Notes: generated from the sequence alone by a model not told the origin. A stretch of 64,000 nt of DNA from Opitutaceae bacterium (GCA_030693515.1 JAUYAK010000022.1:60345-124344); one strand, 5' to 3'. Positions 19,348-29,294 are shown, numbered from the stretch's first letter. Numbers and translations are program-made.

Positions 19348-20277
19348 TTAGAGCCCGTGATACCACGCCCGCGCCGGCGGCGGCACGTTGAGCTCCGCGA
19401 GCTGTTCGGCGATCGATTGCGGGCGGGTTTTCAGTTTCCCGGCGAGCGACGAGAGATCGAGGGCGAGGCACGCTTGTCGCTTGCGCGCGATCTCGGGCGC
19501 GGCGGGGCGCGTTGCCTCGGCGATCGGGGCTTGCGCGGGCGTGAGTTTGAAGTGCTCGCGGATGCGCAGGCCGAGCGCGTGGCGCGAGAGCAGATCGGCG
19601 CCGGCCCAGTGGAAAATGCCGACCGGGTCGCGTCGCTCGCAGAGCTCGACCATCACTTCGGCGAGATTCTCCGCCGTGCAGGTTTGGCGAAATTCATCCG
19701 TGAACAGCCGCGGCGTGCGGCCCGCCGCCCAGTCGGCAAAGAGCCGTTCGTGGTTGCTGCGCCGGCCAACGAGGCTGTTGCCCATCAGGAGCGGCGCGCG
19801 GAGCGTCACCGCCCACTCGGGGGCCGCAGCGTGCACGGCGCGCTCGCTCTCCACTTTCTGCCGGCCGTAGAGGTTAATCGGCGAGACGGGATCGGTCGCG
19901 GCGTAGGGCGTGGAACGCGCGCCGTCGAACACCTGCTCCGACGACAGGTGCACTAGCCGCGCGCCCACGTGATGCGCGAGCCGCGCGAACGTGGCGGGCA
20001 GCGCGACGTTGAGCGCCTGCGCGAGCGCCGGGTCCGCGTCGCACTGCTCGGGGACCGAGACGGCGGCGCAGTTCACGATCGCCTGGGGAAACACGTCGAG
20101 CACGGCGGCCGTCACGTCGCCTTCGCGGGTGAGATCGACCGCGCGCTGGACGGCGAGGCCTTCGATGGCGCCGGCAAACGTGCCGACGAGGCCGGTCACG
20201 CGGTGGCCGCGGCGCGCCGCGGCGCGCGCAAAAGCCGCGCCGACCAGCCCCGAGGCGCCGGTGAGAAAAATGGTCAT
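19348..20277 (-). CDS. RmlD-like NAD(P)-dependent sugar nucleotide reductase/epimerase
   Basis: MTIFLTGASGLVGAAFARAA; LVHLSSEQVFDG; INLYGRQKVESE (YxxxK). Confidence 0.8.
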   Translation of the reverse strand: MTIFLTGASGLVGAAFARAAARRGHRVTGLVGTFAGAIEGLAVQRAVDLTREGDVTAAVLDVFPQAIVNCAAVSVPEQCDADPALAQALNVALPATFARLAHHVGARLVHLSSEQVFDGARSTPYAATDPVSPINLYGRQKVESERAVHAAAPEWAVTLRAPLLMGNSLVGRRSNHERLFADWAAGRTPRLFTDEFRQTCTAENLAEVMVELCERRDPVGIFHWAGADLLSRHALGLRIREHFKLTPAQAPIAEATRPAAPEIARKRQACLALDLSSLAGKLKTRPQSIAEQLAELNVPPPARAWYHGL

Positions 20278-20738
20278 GCGATGATCTCCGGCGAGACGTG
20301 CCAGCGCACGCGCCAGTGCGTGCCTTCGCGTTCGAGCGCGAGTGCGGCGCATTTTTTCATCACAAACGCCACCGGCTCCGCGCGCCCGGTGATGAGCAGG
20401 CTGGCGACGGCGCTGAGCTGCGGTTCGTGGCCGATGATCGCGAAGGAGCCTTGGGCCGCCTCAATCTTCTTCACGGTCAGCCGCGGATCGTCTTCGGGCT
20501 TAAGGCCGGCGGTGAGCTTCAGTTTGGCTGCCAGGCGCAGATGGCTCGCGAGCAACTCGGCGCTCTCGCGCGAACGCACGAGGGAGCTGTGCCAGAGTTC
20601 GTCGGGGGTGAAAGCGCCGGTCGGCGCGAGAAACGTGGCTAGCTCCCGCACTTGATCGCGGCCCTTGGCGCTGAGCGGCCGCGCCGCATCCGTCGCGGCC
20701 TCGACCGCGTGGGCATGGCGAATCAGGAAGACGCGCAT
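20274..20738 (-). CDS. sixA: SixA-type phosphohistidine phosphatase
   Basis: MRVFLIRHAHAVE RHx motif; IGHEPQLSAVASLLI. Confidence 0.82.
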   Translation of the reverse strand: MRVFLIRHAHAVEAATDAARPLSAKGRDQVRELATFLAPTGAFTPDELWHSSLVRSRESAELLASHLRLAAKLKLTAGLKPEDDPRLTVKKIEAAQGSFAIIGHEPQLSAVASLLITGRAEPVAFVMKKCAALALEREGTHWRVRWHVSPEIIA

Positions 20739-20743
20739 GGCCA

Positions 20744-21832
20744 TCACACCGCGGGCAGCAGCACCTCGAAGGTGGAGCCCGCGCCCGGCGCGCTGACCAC
20801 GTGGACCGTGCCGCCGCTCTCCTCCACTACACCCCACACGACGGCGAGGCCGAGACCGGTGCCCTTGCCCTCGGGCTTGGTGGTGAAAAAAGGCTCGAAG
20901 AGATGCCGCTGCGTCTCCGCGTCCATGCCGCCGCCGTTATCGGCGACGCGCAGCACCACGTAGCGGCCCGGCGGCCGGTCGGTGAAGCGGCGGTTGCGGC
21001 CCGGCCGGATCGTGCGCACGGCGGTGGCAATCGTGATTCGGCCGGCGGCGCCGAGGGCATCGCGGGCGTTGAGCACGAGGTTGAGGAGCACCTGCTGGAA
21101 CTGCGCCGGATCGGTGCGGACGCGCGGCGCGCGCTCCGCGAGCTCGAGCTCGACACGGCCGGCGGGGCCGACGAGGCGGTGAAGCACGGGCGCATTTTCC
21201 CGCACGAGGGCGTTGAGGTCGATCGGCCGGGCGTCGAAGGGCCGGCGGCGGCCGAAGGCGAGGAGCTGCTGCGTGAGCGCCGCCGCCCGGCCGCCCGCAT
21301 GGCGAATCTCGGTGGCTTCGCGGCGCGCGGCGGGTTGGGAGGCGAGACGCGCGGCGAGCGACTCGGAGTAGGTGTTGATGATCGCGAGGAGATTGCTGAA
21401 GTCGTGCGCCAGGCCGCCGGCGAGCCGGCCCAACGCATCGAGCCGTTGCGCGCGCACGAGCGTCTCCTGGAGCCGGCGCTTCTCCGTCTGATCGCGGTAG
21501 CTGGCGACGACGTGCGTGAGCCGGCCGCGTCGGTCGAACAACGGATCGAAGGTCCAGGCCGCGGCCACCGTCCGGCCCTCCCGGTGGATGAGGAAACCCT
21601 CGCCGGCGAGCGACTGGCCTGGCCGGGCGCGGATGAGCCAGCGGCGCAGGTTTGTAATCTCGGTGCGATCCGTGTGAAAATCGCCCGGGGCCTGGCCCGC
21701 GAGATCGCCGGCGGCGGCACCGATCAGGGTGGCGAGGCTTTCGTTGGCGAAGACCAGCCGCAGCGCGCGGTCCGCGATGAACACGCCTTCGCTCTGCGCG
21801 CGCAGTGCCGCGGCCAGGAGCGCCGCGGGCAT
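20744..21832 (-). CDS. PAS-domain sensor histidine kinase
   Basis: GRLAGGLAHDFSNLLAIINTYSE H-box; VLLNLVLNARDAL N-box; VADNGGGMD; FFTTKPEGKGTGLGLAVVWGVV. Confidence 0.88.
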   Translation of the reverse strand: MPAALLAAALRAQSEGVFIADRALRLVFANESLATLIGAAAGDLAGQAPGDFHTDRTEITNLRRWLIRARPGQSLAGEGFLIHREGRTVAAAWTFDPLFDRRGRLTHVVASYRDQTEKRRLQETLVRAQRLDALGRLAGGLAHDFSNLLAIINTYSESLAARLASQPAARREATEIRHAGGRAAALTQQLLAFGRRRPFDARPIDLNALVRENAPVLHRLVGPAGRVELELAERAPRVRTDPAQFQQVLLNLVLNARDALGAAGRITIATAVRTIRPGRNRRFTDRPPGRYVVLRVADNGGGMDAETQRHLFEPFFTTKPEGKGTGLGLAVVWGVVEESGGTVHVVSAPGAGSTFEVLLPAV

Positions 21833-21873
21833 CGGCTTCCGCGGGGAGATTTTTTTTTCGTCGCGGGAACGGC

Positions 21874-22545
21874 TCACGGCGCGAGGCGCTCGACCGTCCA
21901 TCCGTCCGCCTGCCGGCGGTAACGCAGCCGATCGTGGAGACGGCTGCGGCGGCCCTGCCAGAACTCCACCGTCTCGGGCACGAGGCGCCAGCCGCCCCAG
22001 TGCGGCGGGAGCGGCACCGCCTGGCCGGCGTGTTTGGCCTCCAGCGTCTTCATGCTCTCCTCGAGCACGCTGCGCCCGGCGATCACGGAGCTCTGCTGCG
22101 ACACCCAGGCGCCGAGCTGGCTCGCGCGCGGCCGCGAGTGGAAATAAGCCTCGCTCTCTTCGCGGGTCACGCGGGTCACCGTGCCCTCCGCGATCACTTG
22201 CCGCTCGAGCGCGACCCAGGGAAACACGATCGCGGCGCGCGGGTTTTCGTGCAGTTCGCGGCCCTTGCGGCTCTCGTAGTTGGAGTAGAAGACGAAGCCG
22301 CGCCCATCGAGTCCCTTGAGCAGCACGGTGCGCGCGGAGGGCCGGCCGTCGCGCGTGGCGGTGCAGAGCGTCATCGCGTTCACCTCGGTGAGCTTCGCGG
22401 CCTCGGCCTCCTGGAACCATTTCTCGAATTGGCGGAACGGATCGCGGGCCAAGTCCTGCTCGGCGAGGCCGGTGAGCGAGTAGTCTTTGCGGAGGTCGGC
22501 GAGCGTCACTCGCGCCAACGTGGGCCGCGCGCGCGGTGCTGTCAA
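21874..22545 (-). CDS. pdxH: Pyridoxamine 5'-phosphate oxidase
   Basis: DPFRQFEKWFQEA; RTVLLKGLDGRGFVFYSNYESRKGRELHENPRAA; WGGWRLVPETVEFWQGRRSRLHDRLRY. Confidence 0.92.
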   Translation of the reverse strand: MTAPRARPTLARVTLADLRKDYSLTGLAEQDLARDPFRQFEKWFQEAEAAKLTEVNAMTLCTATRDGRPSARTVLLKGLDGRGFVFYSNYESRKGRELHENPRAAIVFPWVALERQVIAEGTVTRVTREESEAYFHSRPRASQLGAWVSQQSSVIAGRSVLEESMKTLEAKHAGQAVPLPPHWGGWRLVPETVEFWQGRRSRLHDRLRYRRQADGWTVERLAP

Positions 22546-22587
22546 AAATCATCTCGCCTGCGCCGCGGCGTGAAAGCGTAGCGGGGA

Positions 22588-23106
22588 TTATTTGATCTGT
22601 GTCATGGCCGCGCGCTCGCCTGCCGTGAGCGTGGAGGCGAGCACCACGGTGAAGCCGGCCCGGCTGTCGATCGTCGCGGTTTGGGCCGCGGTCAGCTTCT
22701 GTTCGATCTTGTCCGGTTCGATATTCCACATGGAGCCCGTGACCGGATCGACGGCGATCATGCCGATGAGGCCGCCGAAAAGGATGTTGCCGAAAAACCA
22801 GCCCGAGACCGCGGGTTGCAGCTGGAGCTCCACGGTCTTGTGCCCACCGAGCTCCAGTTTCAGGACGAAAGCCTGGCCTTTGAAGTAGCCGCGCTTCGGA
22901 TCGAGCGAAACGGTGCAGGGCGTCCTGTTCACAGTCACGACATCACCGCCCGCCTTGGTGACCGTGGCCTTTGCCCCGGCCGGCTCCGTGCTGATGGTGA
23001 TCGTGCGATTGCCGCCGTGGACGATGGAGGCGCAGCCGCCGGAGAACAAGGCGGCGCAGGGCAGGACGACGGCAAGAAGGACGGTAGCGAAGCGGTGGAT
23101 GATCAT
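22588..23106 (-). CDS. PEGA-domain-like lipoprotein
   Basis: LFSGGCASIVHG lipobox; ITISTEPAGAKATVTKAGGDVVTVNRTPCTVSL. Confidence 0.7.
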   Translation of the reverse strand: MIIHRFATVLLAVVLPCAALFSGGCASIVHGGNRTITISTEPAGAKATVTKAGGDVVTVNRTPCTVSLDPKRGYFKGQAFVLKLELGGHKTVELQLQPAVSGWFFGNILFGGLIGMIAVDPVTGSMWNIEPDKIEQKLTAAQTATIDSRAGFTVVLASTLTAGERAAMTQIK

Positions 23107-23235
23107 GGGGGTGGGTGGGGGGAAGAAGGCGCCGCCATGGTTTTAGACCACCGCGTCGTCGCGCAAGACGTGCTTGTGTCATGGGCGCAGACTATCCTTT
23201 GACGCGACCGCGGGATCGCGTTTGTTCACTCCATC

Positions 23236-24285
23236 ATGACCGCCGCCATCGCCGCCGATGAAATCGAAGCCGAGGCCGACCGCCTGCTGCGGGCGCTCCT
23301 GCACGTCGATTGTGACCCGCGTGGGAAGACCTGGAACTACGAGGCCTGCCGCGCCATCGCGCCGCTCACCCTCGAGATCAACCGGCTGAAAAAGGAGAAG
23401 GACGCCGTCATCCTCGCGCACTCCTACGTCGAGCCCGAGATCATCTATGGGGTGGGCGACTTCAAGGGCGACTCCTACTTCCTCAGCCTCGCCGCCAAAC
23501 AGGCGCGGGCCAAAGTGATCGTGTTTGCCGGCGTCGTCTTCATGGCCGAGACGGCGAAAATCCTCTCGCCCGACGCCACCGTCGTCGTGCCCGATCGTGG
23601 CTCCGGCTGCTCGCTCGCCGACTCGATCGATGGGGACGGCGTGCGGAAACTCAAAGCGCTCTATCCCGACGCCACGGTCGTGTGCTACATCAACAGCACG
23701 GCCGACGTGAAGGCCGAGTCCGACGTGTGCGTCACCTCGGGCAACGTTTACCACATCATCGAAAACCTCCCGGCGCGCCGCATCCTCTTCGTGCCCGATC
23801 GCCTGATGGGGCAGAACGTGCGCGACGAACTCCGCCGCCGCGGTGTGGACAAGGAAATCATCACCTCGGACGGCACCTGCCTAGTGCATGATCAGTTCAG
23901 CGTGGCGGACATCGCGGCGGCGCGCGCGCAGTTCCCTGGGCTCAAGGTCGTGTCGCACCCCGAGTGCACGCCGGAGGTCGCCGCGGTCTCGGACTTCGTC
24001 GGCAGCACGGGCGCGATGATGAAATACGTGAAGACCACGGGCGCACCCTATTACCTGATGCTCACGGAGTGCGGGCTGGTCGGCCGCCTGCAAGTCGAGG
24101 CGCCGGAGAAAAACTTCATCGGCGGCTGCCGCCTCTGCCCCTACATGAAGCTCAACTCGCTCGAGAAGGTGCGCGACGCCCTCAAGTCCCCCCGCCCCGA
24201 TCAGATCATCACCCTCGATGAAGATGTGCGCCGCCGGGCCGCGCGCTGCATCGAGCGGATGTTTGAGCTGTCACCGGCGGACTGA
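23236..24285 (+). CDS. nadA: Quinolinate synthase NadA
   Basis: KDAVILAHSYVEPEIIYGVGDFKGDS; CVTSGNVYHIIENLP; FIGGCRLCPYMKLNSLEKV. Confidence 0.95.
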   Translation: MTAAIAADEIEAEADRLLRALLHVDCDPRGKTWNYEACRAIAPLTLEINRLKKEKDAVILAHSYVEPEIIYGVGDFKGDSYFLSLAAKQARAKVIVFAGVVFMAETAKILSPDATVVVPDRGSGCSLADSIDGDGVRKLKALYPDATVVCYINSTADVKAESDVCVTSGNVYHIIENLPARRILFVPDRLMGQNVRDELRRRGVDKEIITSDGTCLVHDQFSVADIAAARAQFPGLKVVSHPECTPEVAAVSDFVGSTGAMMKYVKTTGAPYYLMLTECGLVGRLQVEAPEKNFIGGCRLCPYMKLNSLEKVRDALKSPRPDQIITLDEDVRRRAARCIERMFELSPAD

Positions 24286-24296
24286 TGGCTTTTCGG

Positions 24297-24372
24297 CGGG
24301 TAGGGCGCGGACTCCGCTCCGCGCCGGCTCGAAGGACGACGACGGCGGCGAGCGGAGTCGCCGCCCTACCCC
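24297..24372. repeat. Intergenic palindromic repeat downstream of nadA
   Basis: gggtagggcgcggactccgctccgcgcc ... ggcggcgagcggagtcgccgccctacccc imperfect inverted repeat. Confidence 0.8.
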
Positions 24373-24593
24373 ATGGCTTCAAAAAGTTGTTCACACGCGT
24401 GCGGTCCGGGTTCGATCGTGGATCGAGTTCGTGTGCCGATGCTGCCCGCCCGCCGCAATCGCGCCTCCGGATGAAGACGATCCGGTCGCGATTCCGGTCC
24501 GGGTCTTTCGGGAGCGCCGGGTCACGCCGGCCCGGCGCTCTCGTCCTCGCCGCGGCTTGTCATCGGCCGCCTTCCTCGTTCCCCTCGGCGCCC

Positions 24594-25436
24594 ATGATCT
24601 CACCGCGCACCGACCACCTGATCGATCTCGCGCTGGACGAGGATGCCGGCCTGGGCGACGTCACCAGCCGGGCGATTTTTCCCGCGGCGCACCGCTCGCG
24701 GGCGTTCATCGACGCGAAGCAGGACCTCGTGGTCTGCGGCCTGGAGGTCGCGGCGCGAGTCTTTGCCCGCGTCGATCCGGCGCTGAAAACCAAGCTCCTC
24801 GCGCGCGACGGCGACTGCGTAAAGCCCGGCGCGCGCGTGCTCGCGGTCGCGGGGCCGACCGCCGCGCTCCTCACGGCGGAGCGCACCGCGCTCAATTTCA
24901 TGCAGCGGCTCTCGGGCATCGCGACGAAGGCGCGCGCCTTCGCGGATGCCGTGGCGGGCACGGGCGTGCGCGTGGTGGACACGCGTAAGACCACGCCCGG
25001 CTGGCGCGCCCTCGAAAAATACGCGGTGCGCTGCGGCGGCTGCTTCAACCACCGCTCGTCGCTCGGCGAGCACGTGCTCATCAAGGACAACCACATCGCC
25101 GCCGCCGGCTCGCTCGCCCGCGCGGTCGAGAAATGCCGCGCCGCCGCGCCACACGCCGCGAAGATCGAGGTGGAGGCCAAGACGCTTACCGAGGTGAAGG
25201 CGGCGCTGCGCGCCAGTGCCGAAGTCATCCTCCTCGACAATATGCCGCCCGAACTGATCCGTCGCGCCGTCGCGCTCATCGCCGGGGCCGCGGTCGTGGA
25301 GGTATCCGGCGGCGTGCGCCTCGAGACGATCCGCGATTACGCGCTGCCGGGTGTCGACGTGATCAGCATCGGCGCGCTTACGCATTCGGCCGTGGCGGTG
25401 GATTTGAGTTTGGATCTGGAGCCAGGGCACGGATAG
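24594..25436 (+). CDS. nadC: Nicotinate-nucleotide pyrophosphorylase (carboxylating) NadC
   Basis: ALDEDAGLGDVTSRAIF; VVDTRKTTPGWRALEKYAVRCGGCFNHRSSLGEHVLIKDNHI; ISIGALTHSAVAVDLSLDL. Confidence 0.95.
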   Translation: MISPRTDHLIDLALDEDAGLGDVTSRAIFPAAHRSRAFIDAKQDLVVCGLEVAARVFARVDPALKTKLLARDGDCVKPGARVLAVAGPTAALLTAERTALNFMQRLSGIATKARAFADAVAGTGVRVVDTRKTTPGWRALEKYAVRCGGCFNHRSSLGEHVLIKDNHIAAAGSLARAVEKCRAAAPHAAKIEVEAKTLTEVKAALRASAEVILLDNMPPELIRRAVALIAGAAVVEVSGGVRLETIRDYALPGVDVISIGALTHSAVAVDLSLDLEPGHG

Positions 25437-25495
25437 CTCGATAGCGAACGAACCTTGCGCTTGCGGATGCGAATCGCTCCATCCATCTTGGAATC

Positions 25496-25909
25496 ATGAG
25501 CACGCAACTGTCCTTTGACCAAGTAAGCGGGCACGGTCTCACGGAGAGGGACTTCGGCCCGGTAAAAGACCTGATCGACGAGGTGCGCCGTCGGGAAAGC
25601 GTGGTGAACGCCGTTGTTACGTGGCAAAACGCATTCACGATTTTCCGCCGTCTTGAACAGCGCCTCGGTTTGCCCGAATCGAGCCGCGAGCAAACAGTCT
25701 ACCTCGCGATAGTCTCAGATCTGCGCTGTGCGGGCTACTGGTTGCTTGAGTTTTTGGCGACCCAGTCCACGCCGTTCAATTCGACCGAGGCAGGTATCAG
25801 TCTTGCGGCGTTGCGCGCATGCCTTACCCAACTTGAGGTGGATGATCGCGCGGTCTTTCTCCCTGAAGATCAGGGTGCCATGGACCGGTTGAAGGCCCAT
25901 TTTGCCTGA
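25496..25909 (+). CDS. Hypothetical protein (137 aa), first gene of a cassette inserted between nadC and nadB
   Basis: ORF in a lower-GC segment; stop overlaps the next start (TGATG, 25907-25911). Confidence 0.65.
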   Translation: MSTQLSFDQVSGHGLTERDFGPVKDLIDEVRRRESVVNAVVTWQNAFTIFRRLEQRLGLPESSREQTVYLAIVSDLRCAGYWLLEFLATQSTPFNSTEAGISLAALRACLTQLEVDDRAVFLPEDQGAMDRLKAHFA

Positions 25910-26130
25910 TGTCTCCGGGGCTGGAAGCACTGGTGAAGCTCTATGCGGAGATGCATCAGGCGGCGGCCGACCAGCAGGATGTTTATCTCTCGCGATTGAA
26001 GACCGAGTGCGAGATCCACGCGAAGGCCACGGGGCTTTATTGGAAGGATGTAGAAGCTTTTGTGAAGCGAACGTATTTTGCCGGACTTGCGGGCGAAAGT
26101 CGCCGGCAGGGGCGGCCTAAAGAGTCATGA
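25909..26130 (+). CDS. Hypothetical small protein (73 aa), second gene of the inserted cassette
   Basis: Translationally coupled ORF after a TGATG junction. Confidence 0.6.
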   Translation: MSPGLEALVKLYAEMHQAAADQQDVYLSRLKTECEIHAKATGLYWKDVEAFVKRTYFAGLAGESRRQGRPKES

Positions 26131-26175
26131 TCCAGTTTGGTGGTGGGTTGCTCATGCAACCCTGATTTTGGAATC

Positions 26176-27732
26176 ATGCAGACTCATCGCACCGACTGCC
26201 TTGTGATCGGAGCCGGACTCGCCGGCTCGGCGTATGCCCTGCAAGCGGCGAAGCTTGGGCTTTCGGTTGAGCTGCTTTCGCTCTCCGAGCCGCTGGCCGC
26301 CAACAGCGACTGGGCCCAGGGCGGCATCATCTACGACACCGCGCCCGATCCGGCGGCGCTCGCACGCGACATCATGGCGGCGAGCGACGGCACGGCCAAC
26401 CCCGGGGCGGTCGAGCACCTCGTGCGCGAGGGGCCGCGCGCGGTGGAGGAGTTTTTGATCGAGGCGCTCAACGTCGGCTTCGATCGCGACGCGGCGGGCG
26501 CGCTCGATTTCACGCGCGAGGGCGGCCACAGCGCGCGCCGGATCATCCATGCGAAGGACGCCACGGGCCATGCCATCCTCTCGGCGGTGGCGGCGCGGGT
26601 GGACGCCACGCCGAAGATCACGCGCCGAGCCGGCTGCGTCGCCATCGATCTGCTGACGCTCTCGCACAACTCGGTCGATCTCGCCGACCGCTACGAGCCG
26701 CTCACCTGCTTCGGCGCCTACGTGCTCGACACGCGCACGGGCGAGACGATCGCGATCGTGGCGAAGAAGACCATTCTCGCGACGGGCGGGCTCGGGCAGA
26801 TTTTCCTGCACACGACCAACCAGCCGGGCAGCGTCGGCCACGGCGTGGCGATGGCCTACCGCGTGGGCGCGCGGCTCATCGACCTGGAATACGTGCAGTT
26901 TCACCCGACGGTCTTCGCGAAGAAAAACGCGCCGCGCTTCCTCGTGACCGAGGCGCTGCGCGGCGAGGGCGGCGTGCTGCGCAACGTCCGCGGCGAACCC
27001 TTCATGGACAAGATCGACGCCCGCGGCTCGCTGGCGTCGCGCGATGTCGTGGCCCGCGCGATCAAGCAGGAGCTGGCCGCGAGCGGCGAGCCGCACGCGC
27101 TGCTCGATCTCACGGCGATGGCGCCGGACTTCATCCGCGACCGGTTTCCGACGATCTTCGAGCGCTGCCTCGCGCATGGCGTGGACATCACGCGCGAGCC
27201 GATCCCGGTCGTGCCGGCCGCGCACTTCGCCTGCGGCGGTGTGCATGCGGATCTGCACGGGCGCACAAGCGTGCGGCACCTCAACGCCATCGGCGAGACG
27301 GGCTGCACGGGGCTGCACGGGGCGAACCGCCTCGCGAGCACCTCGCTGCTGGAGTGCCTCGTGAGCGCGAAGTTCGCGGCGCTGGCCGACGGCACGGACA
27401 TCGTGCGCGAAACCTTCCGCCTGCCCGCGCCGCGCGAATGGGAGAGCCCGGTGCGCGAGGCCGATCCGGTCTTGATCCGGCAGGACATGCTGCAAATCCA
27501 GCACACGATGTGGAACTACGCGGGCGTGGTCCGCTCGCCCAAGCGCCTCACGCGCGCGCGCCGCATCCTGATCGAGCTGCGCGAGGAGGTGCAGAGCTTT
27601 TACCGCGGCTGCCGCCTCACGCGCGACCTCATCGAGCTGCGCAACGCGATCCAGACGGCGCTGCTCATCGTGCACGCGGCCGCGCTCAACCCGCGGAGCA
27701 AAGGCTGCCACTACGTGGTCGAGGAGGAGTAG
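26176..27732 (+). CDS. nadB: L-aspartate oxidase NadB
   Basis: DCLVIGAGLAGSAYALQAAKLG FAD motif; SDWAQGGIIY; EGGHSARRIIHAKDATG; TGLHGANRLASTSLLECLV. Confidence 0.95.
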   Translation: MQTHRTDCLVIGAGLAGSAYALQAAKLGLSVELLSLSEPLAANSDWAQGGIIYDTAPDPAALARDIMAASDGTANPGAVEHLVREGPRAVEEFLIEALNVGFDRDAAGALDFTREGGHSARRIIHAKDATGHAILSAVAARVDATPKITRRAGCVAIDLLTLSHNSVDLADRYEPLTCFGAYVLDTRTGETIAIVAKKTILATGGLGQIFLHTTNQPGSVGHGVAMAYRVGARLIDLEYVQFHPTVFAKKNAPRFLVTEALRGEGGVLRNVRGEPFMDKIDARGSLASRDVVARAIKQELAASGEPHALLDLTAMAPDFIRDRFPTIFERCLAHGVDITREPIPVVPAAHFACGGVHADLHGRTSVRHLNAIGETGCTGLHGANRLASTSLLECLVSAKFAALADGTDIVRETFRLPAPREWESPVREADPVLIRQDMLQIQHTMWNYAGVVRSPKRLTRARRILIELREEVQSFYRGCRLTRDLIELRNAIQTALLIVHAAALNPRSKGCHYVVEEE

Positions 27733-27857
27733 TCGCGGGAAGGCGACGGCGCCTCTTGCCGGTTTGCGCCAAAAACAGGAAGCGCGCCCAGGGCAGCCTA
27801 CGCCTCACTCCGCCCTTGCTGCGCGCTGGGCTTTCGCATTCGGTGCGTTCAGTCGCG

Positions 27858-28406
27858 ATGCCACCCCACACGGATCAGGCGAAATGGTTTGCCGCTGAAG
27901 TCCATCCCCACGATGCGCAGCTGAAGGCGTATCTGCGCGGCGCGTTTCCCACTGTGCGCGACGTGGACGACGTGGTGCAGGAGTCGTATTTACGCATGTG
28001 GCGCGTGCGCGCCGAAGGGCCCATCCGTTCCGCGCGGGCCTTCCTGTTCACCGTTGCGCGGCGGCTGGCGATAGACGGGGCGCGGCGCTCCATCGCCTCG
28101 CCCATCGATGTGGTGGAGGATTTGGCCGGACTGCCTGTGGCCGATGAGACGGCGGATGTCGCGGGAGAAACGGAGAACCGCGAGCGCGTGGCGCTGCTCG
28201 CTGAGGCGATCGGTCGGCTGCCGAACCGCTGCCGCGAGGTTTTTCTCCTCCACAAGATCCATAGCCTTTCGCGCCGCGAAACGGCGGAGCGTCTTGGGCT
28301 CGCCGAGAAAACCGTCGAGGTCCAAACCGCGCGGGCGATGGATCGTTGTGGTGAGTATTTGCGGCGGCGTGGCGTTACGGGGCTTTTTTCCGATGAGCGC
28401 GCCTGA
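27858..28406 (+). CDS. ECF sigma factor (FecI-like), cassette 1
   Basis: LKAYLRGAFPTVRDVDDVVQESYLRMW; ARAFLFTVARRLAID; LPNRCREVFLLHKIHSLSRRETAERLGLAEKTVE. Confidence 0.88.
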   Translation: MPPHTDQAKWFAAEVHPHDAQLKAYLRGAFPTVRDVDDVVQESYLRMWRVRAEGPIRSARAFLFTVARRLAIDGARRSIASPIDVVEDLAGLPVADETADVAGETENRERVALLAEAIGRLPNRCREVFLLHKIHSLSRRETAERLGLAEKTVEVQTARAMDRCGEYLRRRGVTGLFSDERA

Positions 28407-29268
28407 CCAGCAACCGGAGAACACCCGTGCCGCGGAGGAGGCGCTGCGCTGGATGCGTGGCGCGCAGGCCGAGGCGGCGCTGGTGGCGGAGGTGGGCCGG
28501 GCTGTGCGGGTCCGGCGGCGGCGTTTAACCAGGCTGGCTGGCGCGATCGCGGTGGCGATGGGACTCGGGCTTTTCGTTGGCCTAAACCGGGACCCGGGGG
28601 CGCCAGGCGCCCCGACGGCCATCGTCACCGAACCGCGTCGCCAGATTTTGCCGGACGGATCGGTTGTGGTCCTGCGCGACGGGGCGGAGATTGCGGCCGA
28701 TTTCTCGCCGCTGGCGCGGCGTGTGGCGCTGCGGCGGGGGGAAGCGCACTTCGATGTGGTGAAGGATCGGGCGCGGCCTTTTGTCGTGACGGCCCAGGGG
28801 GTGGAGGTGCGGGCGGTGGGCACGGCATTCTCCGTCGGTCTGGGCGGAGGCGCCGCCGTGGAGGTGCTGGTGACGCATGGGCGCGTGGCGGTGGAGCCCG
28901 AGGCCAAGGCTGCGGCGCTCGTCGATGCGGGGCAGCGCGCCCTCGTGCCTTCGGCCGGGGCGGCGGCCGAGGTGAGTGTGCTTTCCGCCGCGGAAATGGC
29001 CGAGGCATCCGCTTGGCGCGTCCCGCAGATCGAGTTTTCCCGCACGCCGCTCACGGAGGCGGTTGCCCTGATCAACGCTCGCCTCACCACCGCGGGCCAG
29101 CGCCGCATCGTCGCCGATTCGGCGGACGCGGGGCTGCGCGAGCTGCGTTTGAGCGGCTATCTGGCGGCCGACAACACCGAGGGTTTCCTGCTGCTGCTCG
29201 AGAGCAACTTTGGCATCCGCGCTGATCGCGGCGGGAACGGAGCGATTGTCCTGCGTTCGCAGCGCTGA
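28393..29268 (+). CDS. FecR-family anti-sigma regulator, cassette 1
   Basis: RRQILPDGSVVVLRDGAEIAADFSPLARRVALRRGEAHFDVVKDRARPFVVTAQGVEVRAVGTAFSV typical FecR core; C-terminal STN/DUF4974-like segment. Confidence 0.88.
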   Translation: MSAPDQQPENTRAAEEALRWMRGAQAEAALVAEVGRAVRVRRRRLTRLAGAIAVAMGLGLFVGLNRDPGAPGAPTAIVTEPRRQILPDGSVVVLRDGAEIAADFSPLARRVALRRGEAHFDVVKDRARPFVVTAQGVEVRAVGTAFSVGLGGGAAVEVLVTHGRVAVEPEAKAAALVDAGQRALVPSAGAAAEVSVLSAAEMAEASAWRVPQIEFSRTPLTEAVALINARLTTAGQRRIVADSADAGLRELRLSGYLAADNTEGFLLLLESNFGIRADRGGNGAIVLRSQR

Positions 29269-29294
29269 GGTTTTCTGCGCGAAACAAAGGATTC

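Noticed and set aside
25496-26130. Calling the nadC-nadB insert a toxin-antitoxin system
   Set aside because: Only size and coupling fit; neither protein shows a toxin or antitoxin motif I can recognise, so it is kept as hypothetical.
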